From Hyphococcus luteus (GTDB taxonomy: Bacteria > Pseudomonadota > Alphaproteobacteria > Caulobacterales > Parvularculaceae): a DNA stretch of 64,000 nucleotides. Position 1 is the stretch's first letter, and the number at the start of each line of letters is the position of its first letter. Of the stretch, positions 1 to 11,145 are shown one piece after another. A program made the position numbers and the translations under genes. The notes under the pieces are model-generated. The model was not told where the DNA came from. It ran no database searches and saw only the letters and a list, made by a program, of their open reading frames with translations. The stretch covers positions 318,001-382,000 of the forward strand of contig NZ_PJCH01000003.1 in the NCBI RefSeq assembly GCF_002943565.1, written 5' to 3'.

Positions 1-100
1 GGGTGAGGGGGTAGAGATGCTGATAATCAAAAGCAGCTTCCCTTCCCCCTCACCCGAAATCGCCAGCGATTTCGACCTCTCCCCGATGGGGAGAGGTAAA
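1..100. repeat. Palindromic intergenic repeat, family A (copy 1, with possible truncated inverted partner)
   Basis: Positions 45-97 contain two nested hairpins: an inner one (GAAATCG/CGATTTC) and an outer one (CCTCTCCCC-GAT-GGGGAGAGG). The same design recurs twice at 11530-11670. The first bases of the window (gggtgagggg) match the outer end of another copy in the opposite orientation, so this may be the right half of an inverted pair cut by the window edge. It ends only about 28 bases before nadB. Confidence 0.75.
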
Positions 101-125
101 CGGCGCATGTCGCAGACATAATTTC

Positions 126-1670
126 ATGCAATCCGACATCCTCATCATCGGCGCGGGCGTCGCGGGGCTTTACACGGCCCTGAAGCTGGCGCCGCGTCCC
201 GTGACCGTGGTCACCGCGCGTCCGCTCGGCAAGGGCGGCGCGACGCCCTGGGCGCAGGGCGGCCTCGCCGCCGCCGTCGGCCCTGACGACACGCCGAACC
301 TTCACTTCGCCGACACCATGCAGGCGGGCGCCGGGCTCGTCGATCCGGAAGCCGCGCATATTCTCGCAACTGGCGGGCCCGCCGCCGTCGAAGACCTGAT
401 CCGCATCGGCGTCCGCTTCGATACAGACGAAAACGGCAATCTGAAACTCGGGCGCGAGGCCGCCCATTGCCGCGACCGCATCGTTCACGCCACCGGCGAC
501 CAGGCGGGCGCGGCGATCATGGAGGCGCTGATCGACGCGGCGCGCCGCGCCGGGCACATCACCATCCTTGAACGGATCGTCGTCGAAGACTTGCTGCTGG
601 ATGATAACGGCGTTGTCGGCGGCGCGCTGATTTACGACCCGGAAGCCGGCGAACGCGAAGCCTTTGACTATGGCGAGACCGTGCTGGCGACCGGCGGGCT
701 CGGCGGGCTTTACGCCGTCACCACCAACCCGACCCCGGCGCAAGGACACGGCCTCGCTTTCGCCGCGCGGGCCGGCGCCGTCATCCGCGATCCGGAATTC
801 GTGCAGTTCCACCCGACGGCGCTCGACATCGGCCTCGACCCCGCCCCGCTTGCGACCGAGGCTCTGCGCGGCGACGGCGCACGGCTCGTCAACAAAGACG
901 GCGCGCCTTTCATGGAGCGCTATCACACGGGCGCCGACCTTGCGCCGCGCGATATCGTGGCCCGCGCCGTCGAGGCGGAAATCAAGGCCGGACGCGGTGC
1001 CTTTCTCGATGCGCGCGAAGCCATCGGCGCGAAATTTCCCGATACCTTCCCCACCGTTTTCGCCTCCTGCCAGGCGGCGGATATCGATCCGCGCACGGAC
1101 TTGATGCCCGTCGCCCCGGCGGCGCATTATCATATGGGCGGCGTCTATACTGACCTTGACGGCAAGACCAGCGTCGACGGGCTCTGGGCCGTAGGCGAAG
1201 TCGCCTCCAGCGGCGTTCACGGCGCCAACCGCCTCGCCTCCAACTCCCTCCTTGAAGCCATCGTTTTCGGCGGGCGCATCGCCGATCAGTTGCGCGACGC
1301 GGAGATCGACAGCGCCGAAGGCGCGGGCGCGCCCGGAGACCGCATGGAGCTGGCCTCGAAACCGGCGCCCGCGAAAGAGATGGCGAAACTAAGAACCGCC
1401 ATGAGCGACCATGCGGCGCTTATTCGCAATGGCGAGGGCCTCGCCGATCTTCTCGAGTTCATTCACGAAATGCAGGAAAGCCCCGACATGACCAGCGGCC
1501 TTAAAAGCGCGCTCGTCACCGCGGAGCTGATCGCGCAGGGCGCGCTCGCGCGCGAAGAATCCAGAGGCGGCCATTTCCGCAGCGACTATCCCGAAGCGGA
1601 TGGCGAGCCCTATCACACGGAAATCGCGGCGACGCTTCTTTATGACGATGAAGAAGAGGACGACGCATGA
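126..1670 (+). CDS. nadB: L-aspartate oxidase NadB
   Basis: This 514-residue flavoprotein oxidises L-aspartate to iminoaspartate, the first step of de novo NAD synthesis in the cytoplasm. It has an N-terminal FAD dinucleotide-binding motif (GAGVAGLYTAL, about residues 8-18), the active-site segment around HPTALD, and the family C-terminal block LASNSLLEAIVFG near residue 375. Length is normal for the family. The ATG at 126 lacks a strong Shine-Dalgarno and sits just after a palindromic repeat. The stop overlaps the nadC start (ATGA), so the two are surely cotranscribed. No nadA is visible in the window; it may lie upstream of it. Confidence 0.95.
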   Translation: MQSDILIIGAGVAGLYTALKLAPRPVTVVTARPLGKGGATPWAQGGLAAAVGPDDTPNLHFADTMQAGAGLVDPEAAHILATGGPAAVEDLIRIGVRFDTDENGNLKLGREAAHCRDRIVHATGDQAGAAIMEALIDAARRAGHITILERIVVEDLLLDDNGVVGGALIYDPEAGEREAFDYGETVLATGGLGGLYAVTTNPTPAQGHGLAFAARAGAVIRDPEFVQFHPTALDIGLDPAPLATEALRGDGARLVNKDGAPFMERYHTGADLAPRDIVARAVEAEIKAGRGAFLDAREAIGAKFPDTFPTVFASCQAADIDPRTDLMPVAPAAHYHMGGVYTDLDGKTSVDGLWAVGEVASSGVHGANRLASNSLLEAIVFGGRIADQLRDAEIDSAEGAGAPGDRMELASKPAPAKEMAKLRTAMSDHAALIRNGEGLADLLEFIHEMQESPDMTSGLKSALVTAELIAQGALAREESRGGHFRSDYPEADGEPYHTEIAATLLYDDEEEDDA

Positions 1671-2512
1671 TCGACCGTCTCTCCCCGCTGATCGTTGAAG
1701 ACGCCGTCGCCCGCGCCCTGAAAGAGGATTTCGGCGACGCCGGCGACATCACCACCAATGCGACCATCCCCGCGGATGCAAAGGCCAAAGCCGTCATCGC
1801 GGCGAGAAAGCCCGGCGTCGTCGCCGGCGTTGATGCTGCTCGCGCCGCCTTTCGCCTGACCGACCCCGCCATTGAGGTCTCCATTGAAAAAGACGACGGC
1901 GCGCGCGTCGAAAAAGGCGACGCCGTTCTTTCCATCGAAGGCCCGGCGCGCGGAATATTGTCCGCCGAACGCGTGGCGCTGAATTTCATGGGTCATCTGT
2001 CGGGCGTCGCCACGGCCACGGCCGCGCTTGTGGACGCCGTCAAGGGAACCGGCGCCAAGATCGTCTGCACCCGCAAGACGACGCCGGGCTTGCGCGCTTT
2101 TGAAAAACACGCCGTCCGCTGCGGCGGCGGGCATAATCACCGCTTCGGCCTCTACGACGCAGTGATGATCAAGGACAATCACATCGCCGCCGCCGGCGAC
2201 ATCGCCAAGGCCCTCGCCGCCGCGCGCAAAGGCGTCGGCCATATGGTCAAGATCGAGATCGAAGTGGACGGGCTCGGCCAACTCGAAGAAGCGCTGGCGT
2301 CAGGCGCCGATGTCGTGTTGCTCGACAATATGACGCCCGCGGACCTGAAACGCGCCGTTGAGATCAATAAAGGCCGCGCGGTTTTCGAGGCGTCCGGCAA
2401 TGTCACGCTGGAAACCGTGCGCGCCATCGCGGAAACCGGCGTCGACGTCATCTCCTCGGGCTGGATCACCCATTCGGCGCCGACGCTCGATCTCGGTCTC
2501 GATTTTCTCTGA
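1667..2512 (+). CDS. nadC: Nicotinate-nucleotide pyrophosphorylase (carboxylating) NadC
   Basis: This is quinolinate phosphoribosyltransferase, 281 residues, which converts quinolinate and PRPP to nicotinate mononucleotide, CO2 and pyrophosphate. It carries the N-terminal EDFGDAGDITT segment, the TRKTTPGLR substrate motif (about residue 130), the HRFGLYDAVMIKDNH signature (about 155-170) and the C-terminal barrel segment ASGNVTLET...GVDVISSG. It follows nadB with a 4-base ATGA overlap and supplies the next but one step of the same pathway. Confidence 0.96.
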   Translation: MIDRLSPLIVEDAVARALKEDFGDAGDITTNATIPADAKAKAVIAARKPGVVAGVDAARAAFRLTDPAIEVSIEKDDGARVEKGDAVLSIEGPARGILSAERVALNFMGHLSGVATATAALVDAVKGTGAKIVCTRKTTPGLRAFEKHAVRCGGGHNHRFGLYDAVMIKDNHIAAAGDIAKALAAARKGVGHMVKIEIEVDGLGQLEEALASGADVVLLDNMTPADLKRAVEINKGRAVFEASGNVTLETVRAIAETGVDVISSGWITHSAPTLDLGLDFL

Positions 2513-2579
2513 CCCGCATTCGGCCCGCCGCCGGATTCATGCTAGGCTCGTATCTTATCGAGTCATCGGGGGGAGATGG

Positions 2580-3821
2580 ATGAACCGTATCAACAAGCTG
2601 AACCGCCGGCTGTTTCTCGGCGGGCTTGCGTCCGGCGCCGCGACGCCGCTTTTTGCGCAGTCAAATCCCAAACAGCCGAGCCCCTCACGAAAAACCGTCT
2701 CTCCGCGCGTGCTGTCGCCGGGCGTTTATGTGCAAGAAATCCCGTCGGGCGTGCGCCCCATCCAGGAGCCGGAAACCTCCGCAACGCTTTTCATCGATGT
2801 CTTTGGCGGCGGCGCGCTCGAAACCGTCACCAGCCTTTCACAATTCCAAACCCACTTCGGAACCCTGCCTGGCGCCAGCGAAGCGGCGCTTGAAACGGTC
2901 GCGCTTTATTTCCGCAATGGCGGCCGGAAGGCGCTGATCGCCAGCATCGGCGACGCCAGCCCAGCCTCCATACTGGGCGCGCCGGATGCGGGCGGCGTGC
3001 GCAGCTTCCTTGGAGGCGCCGCACTCAATATCGATTTCATCTGCGCGCCACCGGCGTCGGCCCTTGCCGCAGGCGAAGCTTCAATCGTGTACAGCGAAGC
3101 GCTTTTGCTCGCCGAAGAGCAAAAAGCGATGCTGCTTCTTGATGCGCCAGCCGGTCCGGGTTTCGACGCGAACGGCTTCATCGCGGACTGGCTCGGCGCG
3201 CTCGGCATCAATCATCCGAATGCAGCCATCTATGCGCCGCGCCTGCAAGTGGCCGGCGTCGTCCCGACCCTTCCCGCCAGCGCCGCCGCCGCCGGGATCG
3301 CTACGCGCATCGATGCGGCGCGCGGCGTCTGGAAAGCGCCGGCCGGCATGGAAGCGACGGTCCGCGGCGCGACGCCGACGGCCGCGCTCTCCAGCGCCGA
3401 CAACGAAATCCTGAACCAGGCCAACGCGAACGCGATCAGGAGTTTCGCCAATGTGGGGCCCGTGCTCTGGGGCGCGCGCACCCTCTCGACGGATCCTGAA
3501 TGGAAATACATCCCCGTGCGCCGAACCGCCCTTTTCATCGAGAAAAGCCTCGATGACGGCCTTCAATGGACGGTGTTCGAACCCAATGAAGAACCGCTCT
3601 GGAAACAGATCGAAATGGCGGTTGGAAATTACCTGCAGGTTCTCTTCCGCAAGGGCGCTTTCACGGGCGCGACGCCCAAGGAAGCCTATTTCGTGCGCTG
3701 CGACCGGACCACGACGCAGGCCGACATCGACCGCGGCGTCTGCAATGTCGAAATCGGCTTTGCGCCCCTGAAGCCGGCGGAATTCGTCATCATCCGCCGT
3801 GAACTGAGGACAGCCTCCTGA
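2580..3821 (+). CDS. Exported phage tail sheath-like protein (Tat signal)
   Basis: The 413-residue product starts with a twin-arginine type signal (RRLFLGG near residue 9, a small hydrophobic stretch, cleavage probably after LFA around residue 26). The mature part opens with SPGVYVQEIPSGVRPIQEPET, the hallmark N-terminus of contractile tail sheath proteins. It closes with the sheath C-terminal domain: ALFIEKSLDDGLQW..NEEPLWKQI..GNYLQVLFRKGAF and a FAPLKPAEFVIIRRE end. The start at 2580 follows a GGGGGAG ribosome site; longer readings into nadC are not credible. No tube, baseplate, spike or ATPase gene is near, so it is an orphan. Family membership is seen in the sequence; export and function are inference. 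Confidence 0.8.
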   Translation: MNRINKLNRRLFLGGLASGAATPLFAQSNPKQPSPSRKTVSPRVLSPGVYVQEIPSGVRPIQEPETSATLFIDVFGGGALETVTSLSQFQTHFGTLPGASEAALETVALYFRNGGRKALIASIGDASPASILGAPDAGGVRSFLGGAALNIDFICAPPASALAAGEASIVYSEALLLAEEQKAMLLLDAPAGPGFDANGFIADWLGALGINHPNAAIYAPRLQVAGVVPTLPASAAAAGIATRIDAARGVWKAPAGMEATVRGATPTAALSSADNEILNQANANAIRSFANVGPVLWGARTLSTDPEWKYIPVRRTALFIEKSLDDGLQWTVFEPNEEPLWKQIEMAVGNYLQVLFRKGAFTGATPKEAYFVRCDRTTTQADIDRGVCNVEIGFAPLKPAEFVIIRRELRTAS

Positions 3822-3879
3822 AAAGCAGCCTGTCCCTTCATATCGATATCGGCGGCGGTTTCGGTTATCGTTTTCAACC

Positions 3880-4833
3880 ATGAAATGGCTTTCCGCCCTC
3901 GCCGCCGCTTTCTTTCTCGCCGCCTGCGCGCAGGACGAACCCAGCGTCTCGGCGCCGCAATGCGACGTTTCGCTGATCGTTCTCGGCGTTGCGCAGGACG
4001 CCGGCAAGCCGCAGATCGGCAATCCGAACGACCCCGCCTGGGACGATCCTTCGTTACGCCGGCTGGCGACGTCGCTGGCGCTCGTCGACCGGCGCGGCGA
4101 CAAGCCGAAGCGCTGGCTCTTCGACGCAACGCCCGACATCAAGGAGCAGCTTCACCGCCTCAACAGGACGGCGCCGACGAATGCGCCAGCCCGCGTCGAC
4201 GGCGTGTTTTTAACGCATGCGCATATCGGCCATTACGCCGGGCTAATGATGTTCGGGCGCGAAGCGGCGGGCGGGCGCGACATCGAAGTTTTCGCCATGC
4301 CGCGCATGGCCGACTTCCTCGCGCAAAACGGTCCGTGGTCGCAGCTGCTCGTTCTTCACAATATCTATCTCGCCATCATGGAGAACGGCGTCGCCGAAAC
4401 CATCGGCGACGATCTTTCCGTAACGCCGTTTCTCGTGCCGCACCGTCAGGAGTTTTCCGAAGTCGTCGGCTTCGTCATCGAAGGACCGGAGAAATCCGTC
4501 CTCTTCCTGCCCGACATCGACGACTGGGAGGACTGGGACGCTGAAGGAATGCGTATTGAAGACAAGATTGCAGACGTAGAGGCCGCCTTTCTCGACGCAA
4601 CCTTTTATTCCGGCGACGAATTGCCGGGCCGCGACATGTCGAAAATCCCGCATCCCACCGTTGTCCATTCCATGGAACGGTTTGCGGAGCTTCCGGACAG
4701 CGAAAAAACAAAGGTTCACTTCATTCATATGAACCATACGAACCCGCTGCATCGGCCGGGCGCGGCCGAAAGCGCCAGAGTTGAAAAAGCGGGCTTCATG
4801 ATCGCCGAAGAAGGCATGGAAATCTGTCTATAG
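3880..4833 (+). CDS. PqqB-like metallo-beta-lactamase-fold lipoprotein
   Basis: The 317-residue protein begins with a lipoprotein signal (lipobox LAAC, Cys about residue 16), so it is probably membrane-anchored on the periplasmic side. The body resembles the PqqB branch of the MBL superfamily: LGVAQDAGKPQIGN near residue 35, a degenerate HxHxDH motif written HAHIGHYAGL (the Asp is Gly), PHRQEF, a FLPDIDDW segment and a C-terminal HIMHMNHTNPL-type His motif. No other pqq gene is nearby. It lies 58 bases after the tail-sheath-like gene and could be cotranscribed. Hydrolase activity is uncertain because a metal-site Asp is missing. Confidence 0.72.
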   Translation: MKWLSALAAAFFLAACAQDEPSVSAPQCDVSLIVLGVAQDAGKPQIGNPNDPAWDDPSLRRLATSLALVDRRGDKPKRWLFDATPDIKEQLHRLNRTAPTNAPARVDGVFLTHAHIGHYAGLMMFGREAAGGRDIEVFAMPRMADFLAQNGPWSQLLVLHNIYLAIMENGVAETIGDDLSVTPFLVPHRQEFSEVVGFVIEGPEKSVLFLPDIDDWEDWDAEGMRIEDKIADVEAAFLDATFYSGDELPGRDMSKIPHPTVVHSMERFAELPDSEKTKVHFIHMNHTNPLHRPGAAESARVEKAGFMIAEEGMEICL

Positions 4834-4837
4834 GCGG

Positions 4838-5536
4838 TTAAGGCCGCAACACCACAGTCAACGCGATGATGTGATTCATTTTGTCCTCAGTGTCCGGCGC
4901 CGGCTTGAAGCGATTGAGATAGCCCGCTTCCAGGCTCGCCATTTGTGAAAACCGCCAGCCGAGCCCGGCGCCGATGCGCGACTGATCGAAGCCGCTGCGC
5001 GCGCCCCAGTCCGCATCGTTCAGAAAAAAGAACGCTTCCTCTGAACCATAAGCGTAAAGGGAGGCGCCTTCCCCCAAAGGACGCGTTGCTTTTAGCCGAC
5101 TGCGCACACGCCAGCCCGTATCTCCTGCGATGATGCGTTGCTCCACGCGCGTGCGAAATGAAAGCGACGTCTTGATCCCGGTCTCCGGTTTCCATGCCAG
5201 CTCTTGCCAGATCCGGTTTTCATGGCGGTCCGGCCCGCCGGCCCTGTTCTTGATCATGTGGCCGTAACCGGCGCCGATCTTAAGGCCCGGCCCAACCCGG
5301 CGGAGAACGGAAGCCTTGAACTGGGTTTCATTAAGGCGCTGCACATCGTCGCCGAAACGGCCCTGCGCTTCGAGATTCAGGGCCCAGTCCTCGTCAAGGC
5401 GCAGCTTGGCGGCGGCGGTTGTCCAAACTTGCGCGTCATGTTCGGCGGCTTGCGCCGGCGCGGCGATCATAAACCCGGCCAGCGCGCAGGCGCAGAAACC
5501 AAAAAAACGGACCCGTATTGCGAAAAAACTCTGCAT
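4838..5536 (-). CDS. DUF2490 family outer-membrane beta-barrel-like protein
   Basis: The 232-residue product has a signal peptide (hydrophobic core then APAQA) followed by alternating beta-strand segments typical of DUF2490: HDAQVWTTAAAKLRLDEDWALNLEAQGRF is the opening strand pair, and the protein ends in a hydrophobic aromatic-rich strand. The family is predicted to form an outer-membrane barrel of unknown function. An upstream in-frame ATG at 5572 would add 12 residues; neither start has a good ribosome site. It is convergent with the MBL gene, the stops being only 4 bases apart. Confidence 0.72.
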   Translation of the reverse strand: MQSFFAIRVRFFGFCACALAGFMIAAPAQAAEHDAQVWTTAAAKLRLDEDWALNLEAQGRFGDDVQRLNETQFKASVLRRVGPGLKIGAGYGHMIKNRAGGPDRHENRIWQELAWKPETGIKTSLSFRTRVEQRIIAGDTGWRVRSRLKATRPLGEGASLYAYGSEEAFFFLNDADWGARSGFDQSRIGAGLGWRFSQMASLEAGYLNRFKPAPDTEDKMNHIIALTVVLRP

Positions 5537-5673
5537 AAAGATTTTTATTCGCCCACGCTGCTCAAGGCGCATTTTGTGCGCCTATACAGCACAAACAAAA
5601 ATCAATGTCGAGAGACGGGAATCAATATCGGATGAAGAGCGCTGAACCGTCGGCCTGCGAGACGGCGGCCCGG

Positions 5674-6489
5674 CTACATCGCCGCCGGGGCCGCCGCGAC
5701 GGTGCGCCGGCTCGGAAACTTGTAGAATTTGTGCGTGCCGATGGTCGCCGTCGGGGTCAGCGTGTTCGCCCAATGCGGGCTCACATAGCTCGCATGATAA
5801 TGCGTGGCGTTGCGGCTGACCGGCGCGCGGACCCCGGCGAGCACGGCGCCCGAAAGATCTTGCGCCTCTTTCCATTTGCGCTTGTTAAGACGCGCCTGCA
5901 TGGAGCCGTCGCAGGTGAAGGAAAACTGGCAGCCGGTGCGGCGCTCGGAGCCCTGGAAGACGACGCCGCAGATGGAATTCGGATAGACCGGGCTTTTGAC
6001 GCGATTAAGGACGACATCCGCAACCGCGAGCTGGCCGATGCGCGGTTCGGAGCGCGCTTCGTAATAAATCGCCTGCGCCAGGCATTTGCGTTCTTCCGCA
6101 TCGAGCTTGGCCACGGTGAGATCGGTGAAGTCGAAGGAGGCGAGACCTTCGGTCGGATCTTCCGCCGCAATGAGATCGCCCATCGCCATGGCGGGCTTCA
6201 GGCGCGGGCCGTCGTCCATGGCCTGGCGCGTCGCCGCGGTCTCAGCGGCGAGGTAATTGGCGAGGTCGGCCACAAGCTCGGCCTCTTCAGCGATCGCAGC
6301 CTCGCGCTTGCGCTCTTCTTCGGCGCGACTCGCATTGACCGTGGCGCTCATGGCGCTGGCGACAACGCACACGGACAGGAGCCCCGCAGCCATCAGGCTG
6401 CGCAGCGTCCAGTTCACGTCGAGCCCTAAGGCGGGCTTGGGCGCGGGCCCATGAATGTCTCGCCGGTCTTGCACCTTGCGTCTTCTCAT
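5674..6489 (-). CDS. SleB-like cell wall hydrolase
   Basis: This 271-residue protein has one N-terminal membrane segment (about residues 28-48) and a C-terminal Hydrolase_2/SleB domain: CLAQAIYYEARSE with the catalytic Glu, then VLNRVKSPVYPNSICGVVFQ, CQFSFTCDG and THYHASYVSPHW. In alphaproteobacteria such proteins are envelope hydrolases acting on peptidoglycan rather than spore enzymes. An alternative ATG at 6594 would add 35 basic residues but would place the CtrA-like box within about 17-32 bases of the start codon, so the internal start at 6489 is preferred. The box suggests cell-cycle control. Confidence 0.83.
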   Translation of the reverse strand: MRRRKVQDRRDIHGPAPKPALGLDVNWTLRSLMAAGLLSVCVVASAMSATVNASRAEEERKREAAIAEEAELVADLANYLAAETAATRQAMDDGPRLKPAMAMGDLIAAEDPTEGLASFDFTDLTVAKLDAEERKCLAQAIYYEARSEPRIGQLAVADVVLNRVKSPVYPNSICGVVFQGSERRTGCQFSFTCDGSMQARLNKRKWKEAQDLSGAVLAGVRAPVSRNATHYHASYVSPHWANTLTPTATIGTHKFYKFPSRRTVAAAPAAM

Positions 6490-6610
6490 CTTGCTCGTCG
6501 CGTCAGAGGAATATCCCTCATTATGACGCAAAAAACGCGCCTTGGGAGCGCGCTTACGCAACGGATATATGGCGCCCGGGCGGGGCGTTTTCAAACGAAA
6601 TCGACCCCTG

Positions 6611-6626
6611 TTAACCTTTTGTTAAC
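6611..6626. promoter_or_regulatory. Predicted CtrA binding site upstream of sleB-like gene
   Basis: The sequence is TTAA-N7-TTAAC, and because it reads GTTAACCTTTTGTTAAC it matches the full CtrA consensus on both strands. It lies about 120-137 bases before the preferred sleB-like start and 68 bases beyond the ppdK stop. A GAATC (GANTC) methylation site sits at 6680-6684. Binding is inferred from the consensus known in Caulobacter. Confidence 0.6.
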
Positions 6627-6693
6627 CCTGACTGGGTTTTTCAACCCATTGTTTTTGAATGTTTTTTCAATGGGTCACAGAATCGTTAACCGT

Positions 6694-9384
<2,691 letters not shown>

Positions 9385-9675
9385 CGGGTAACCCGCTGCT
9401 TTTGTCTGCTTTCGCCCGTCCCCGAAGGGGACGCGGCCCTGCCATAAAGCGCCGCAGCGCAACATCCAAGCCGGAAATTGCCGCATTGGCGCTATTGGCC
9501 ATTTCTTTCAAGCACGTAGCATAGCCCCGCGGCAAATGCCGTGGACAACTATCCACCATATTTTTTTCCGTGTTAGGCTGGGCGGCCGGCCCTCTTTTGC
9601 GCCCTTTTTCGAAGGCGTTCGGCGGGGCCGGCGCGAGGGGATAAAGCGGGGGCGGCTCCCCGCGCGGGGAAGGCT
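9385..9675. other. Divergent intergenic region (ppdK / membrane protein)
   Basis: This is about 290 bases without a credible gene. On the ppdK side there is a compact hairpin (GTCCCC-GAA-GGGGAC, 9418-9432) that would fall in the ppdK leader. The part from 9540 to 9590 is AT-richer, with a T-run at 9561-9567 followed by GC-rich leader sequence. I see no confident promoter or known riboswitch. Confidence 0.5.
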
Positions 9676-11142
9676 ATGGGGAACGGGGGCGTCATTCTGG
9701 TCATGATGCTGGCAGGCGCGGCCGGGTTTTCCGGCGCACTGGCGCAGGACGCCCCGGACGCCTTTTCCGGCGAGATTGCAGGCCTCTCCGTCTCCGCCAT
9801 CGCCGGGACGAGCGCTGTTCTCGCCTTTTTGGGAGTCGTCCTTTATGCGGCGCTGACCTCCCGGCGGCTTGAAGGCTCTTCCCTCTTCAACCGGCTTTTC
9901 GTCGTGGTGGCGGTAACAGCCGGATTTTTCAGCGCCATCAGCTCGGCCATCGGCTTCGGCCTCATCACCTCCCAGGAGGAAGCGGACTTCCTGCGCAATG
10001 CGGTCCTGCCGCCGGCCTTCGGCGCTTTCGTTTTCTGCCTCGCCGTGGCGATCTGGGTCGGCGGCGCCGATTTCGTGCGCCACCGCGACTGGTTCCGCAA
10101 TGTCGGCGGCGGGTTTTTGAGCGACATTTTGTTTTTCTTCGAACGCGCGATTAAGCTTTTCATCATCGTGCCGGCGCTGGCGCTGATCCTGTTTTTCGTT
10201 TCCACCTGGACGACGGTGGTGGGCATCGGCGGGGTCGACGCCGTGCGCCATACCTACACTTACGAAATCGAGCGGCTGGCGAGCGAATGCGCCGGCATCA
10301 CCGCCTGGCGCCAGCGCGATTATCTCTTTCTCGAGGATTTGCGTCTGTCGGTGAACGACGTGACCCGCGTCGCCGAAGGCGAACGCGATGGCGGCGCGCA
10401 GTCGGGCGCGGCCGGCGCCGGCGCCGTCACCGATTACTTTATCGGCATCGCAAGCTGGTATCGCGGGCTTGAAGAAAGCGTCGCCGCAATTCTTGATGCG
10501 CCGGACCCGTCGGGCGTCGATCCATACGATCCGGATATCTGCACCGCGCGCACGGACGAATTGAAACGGCTTCTCGCCCGCGGCGCCTTCGACAATGTGG
10601 ATCGCTGGAACCGGGAGTTCGAAACCGCGTTCAACGATTTCGTCAGCGTCCTCAACCGCTGGCGCCATGACAAGCGCATCGAACGCCTGCTCGACCAGCA
10701 GCTCGACACCTTCGCCCGCGCCAATCCGAAACCGGCGCGCGTCACGCCCGCCCAGAAGAGAGCCATCGACGCCTACGCCGAAGATGTGGAGGACGCGCTG
10801 AAATCCCTCATCCGGTCGCAGAAGCTGCAAAAGCCGCCCGTGCCGGTGAAATCGGCGGCGGAACTCTCCCCCGCCCGCGGGCTCGATATTTTTCGAGAGG
10901 TTTTCAACCCGCCCCCGCCGCCGGAAGAGCCGGAAAAAGTCTCGCGCCGGCAATCGGTAGTAGATGCGGAATTCGTGCCGGGCCTGTCGACCATATCCCC
11001 GCGCGATGCGGTGTTGAAACACGCCAACATCTTTTCCGACGTCTGGGCGCTCGCCCTCTCCTGGGACTATGCGCCCTATATCCTGATGCTGGCGTTTTTG
11101 TTTTTCCCGAGCGCGGAACGCGCGAAGGGATATAAGGATTAG
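9676..11142 (+). CDS. Multi-pass membrane protein with large extracytoplasmic loop, unknown function
   Basis: I do not recognise this 488-residue family. Visible features are an N-terminal hydrophobic or signal segment (residues 5-23), further membrane segments near 36-58, 70-95, 108-130 and 158-182, and a last one near 455-478. Between the last two lies a charged domain of about 270 residues, rich in helices and containing two cysteines (ECAG and DICTA), then a proline run before the final segment. The start is the ATG after GGGGAAGG. It is alone on its strand between ppdK and the DUF559 gene. Codon use resembles its neighbours. Confidence 0.75.
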   Translation: MGNGGVILVMMLAGAAGFSGALAQDAPDAFSGEIAGLSVSAIAGTSAVLAFLGVVLYAALTSRRLEGSSLFNRLFVVVAVTAGFFSAISSAIGFGLITSQEEADFLRNAVLPPAFGAFVFCLAVAIWVGGADFVRHRDWFRNVGGGFLSDILFFFERAIKLFIIVPALALILFFVSTWTTVVGIGGVDAVRHTYTYEIERLASECAGITAWRQRDYLFLEDLRLSVNDVTRVAEGERDGGAQSGAAGAGAVTDYFIGIASWYRGLEESVAAILDAPDPSGVDPYDPDICTARTDELKRLLARGAFDNVDRWNREFETAFNDFVSVLNRWRHDKRIERLLDQQLDTFARANPKPARVTPAQKRAIDAYAEDVEDALKSLIRSQKLQKPPVPVKSAAELSPARGLDIFREVFNPPPPPEEPEKVSRRQSVVDAEFVPGLSTISPRDAVLKHANIFSDVWALALSWDYAPYILMLAFLFFPSAERAKGYKD

Positions 11143-11145
11143 TCT

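Noticed and set aside
27-1220. 397-codon open frame on the minus strand across nadB
   Set aside because: It is antisense to a complete, well-conserved nadB and results from the high GC at third positions; no family-like motif or ribosome site.
2358-2579. N-terminal extension of the tail-sheath-like protein back into nadC
   Set aside because: The extra residues are nadC in another frame; the ATG at 2580 has a good ribosome site and gives a proper signal peptide.
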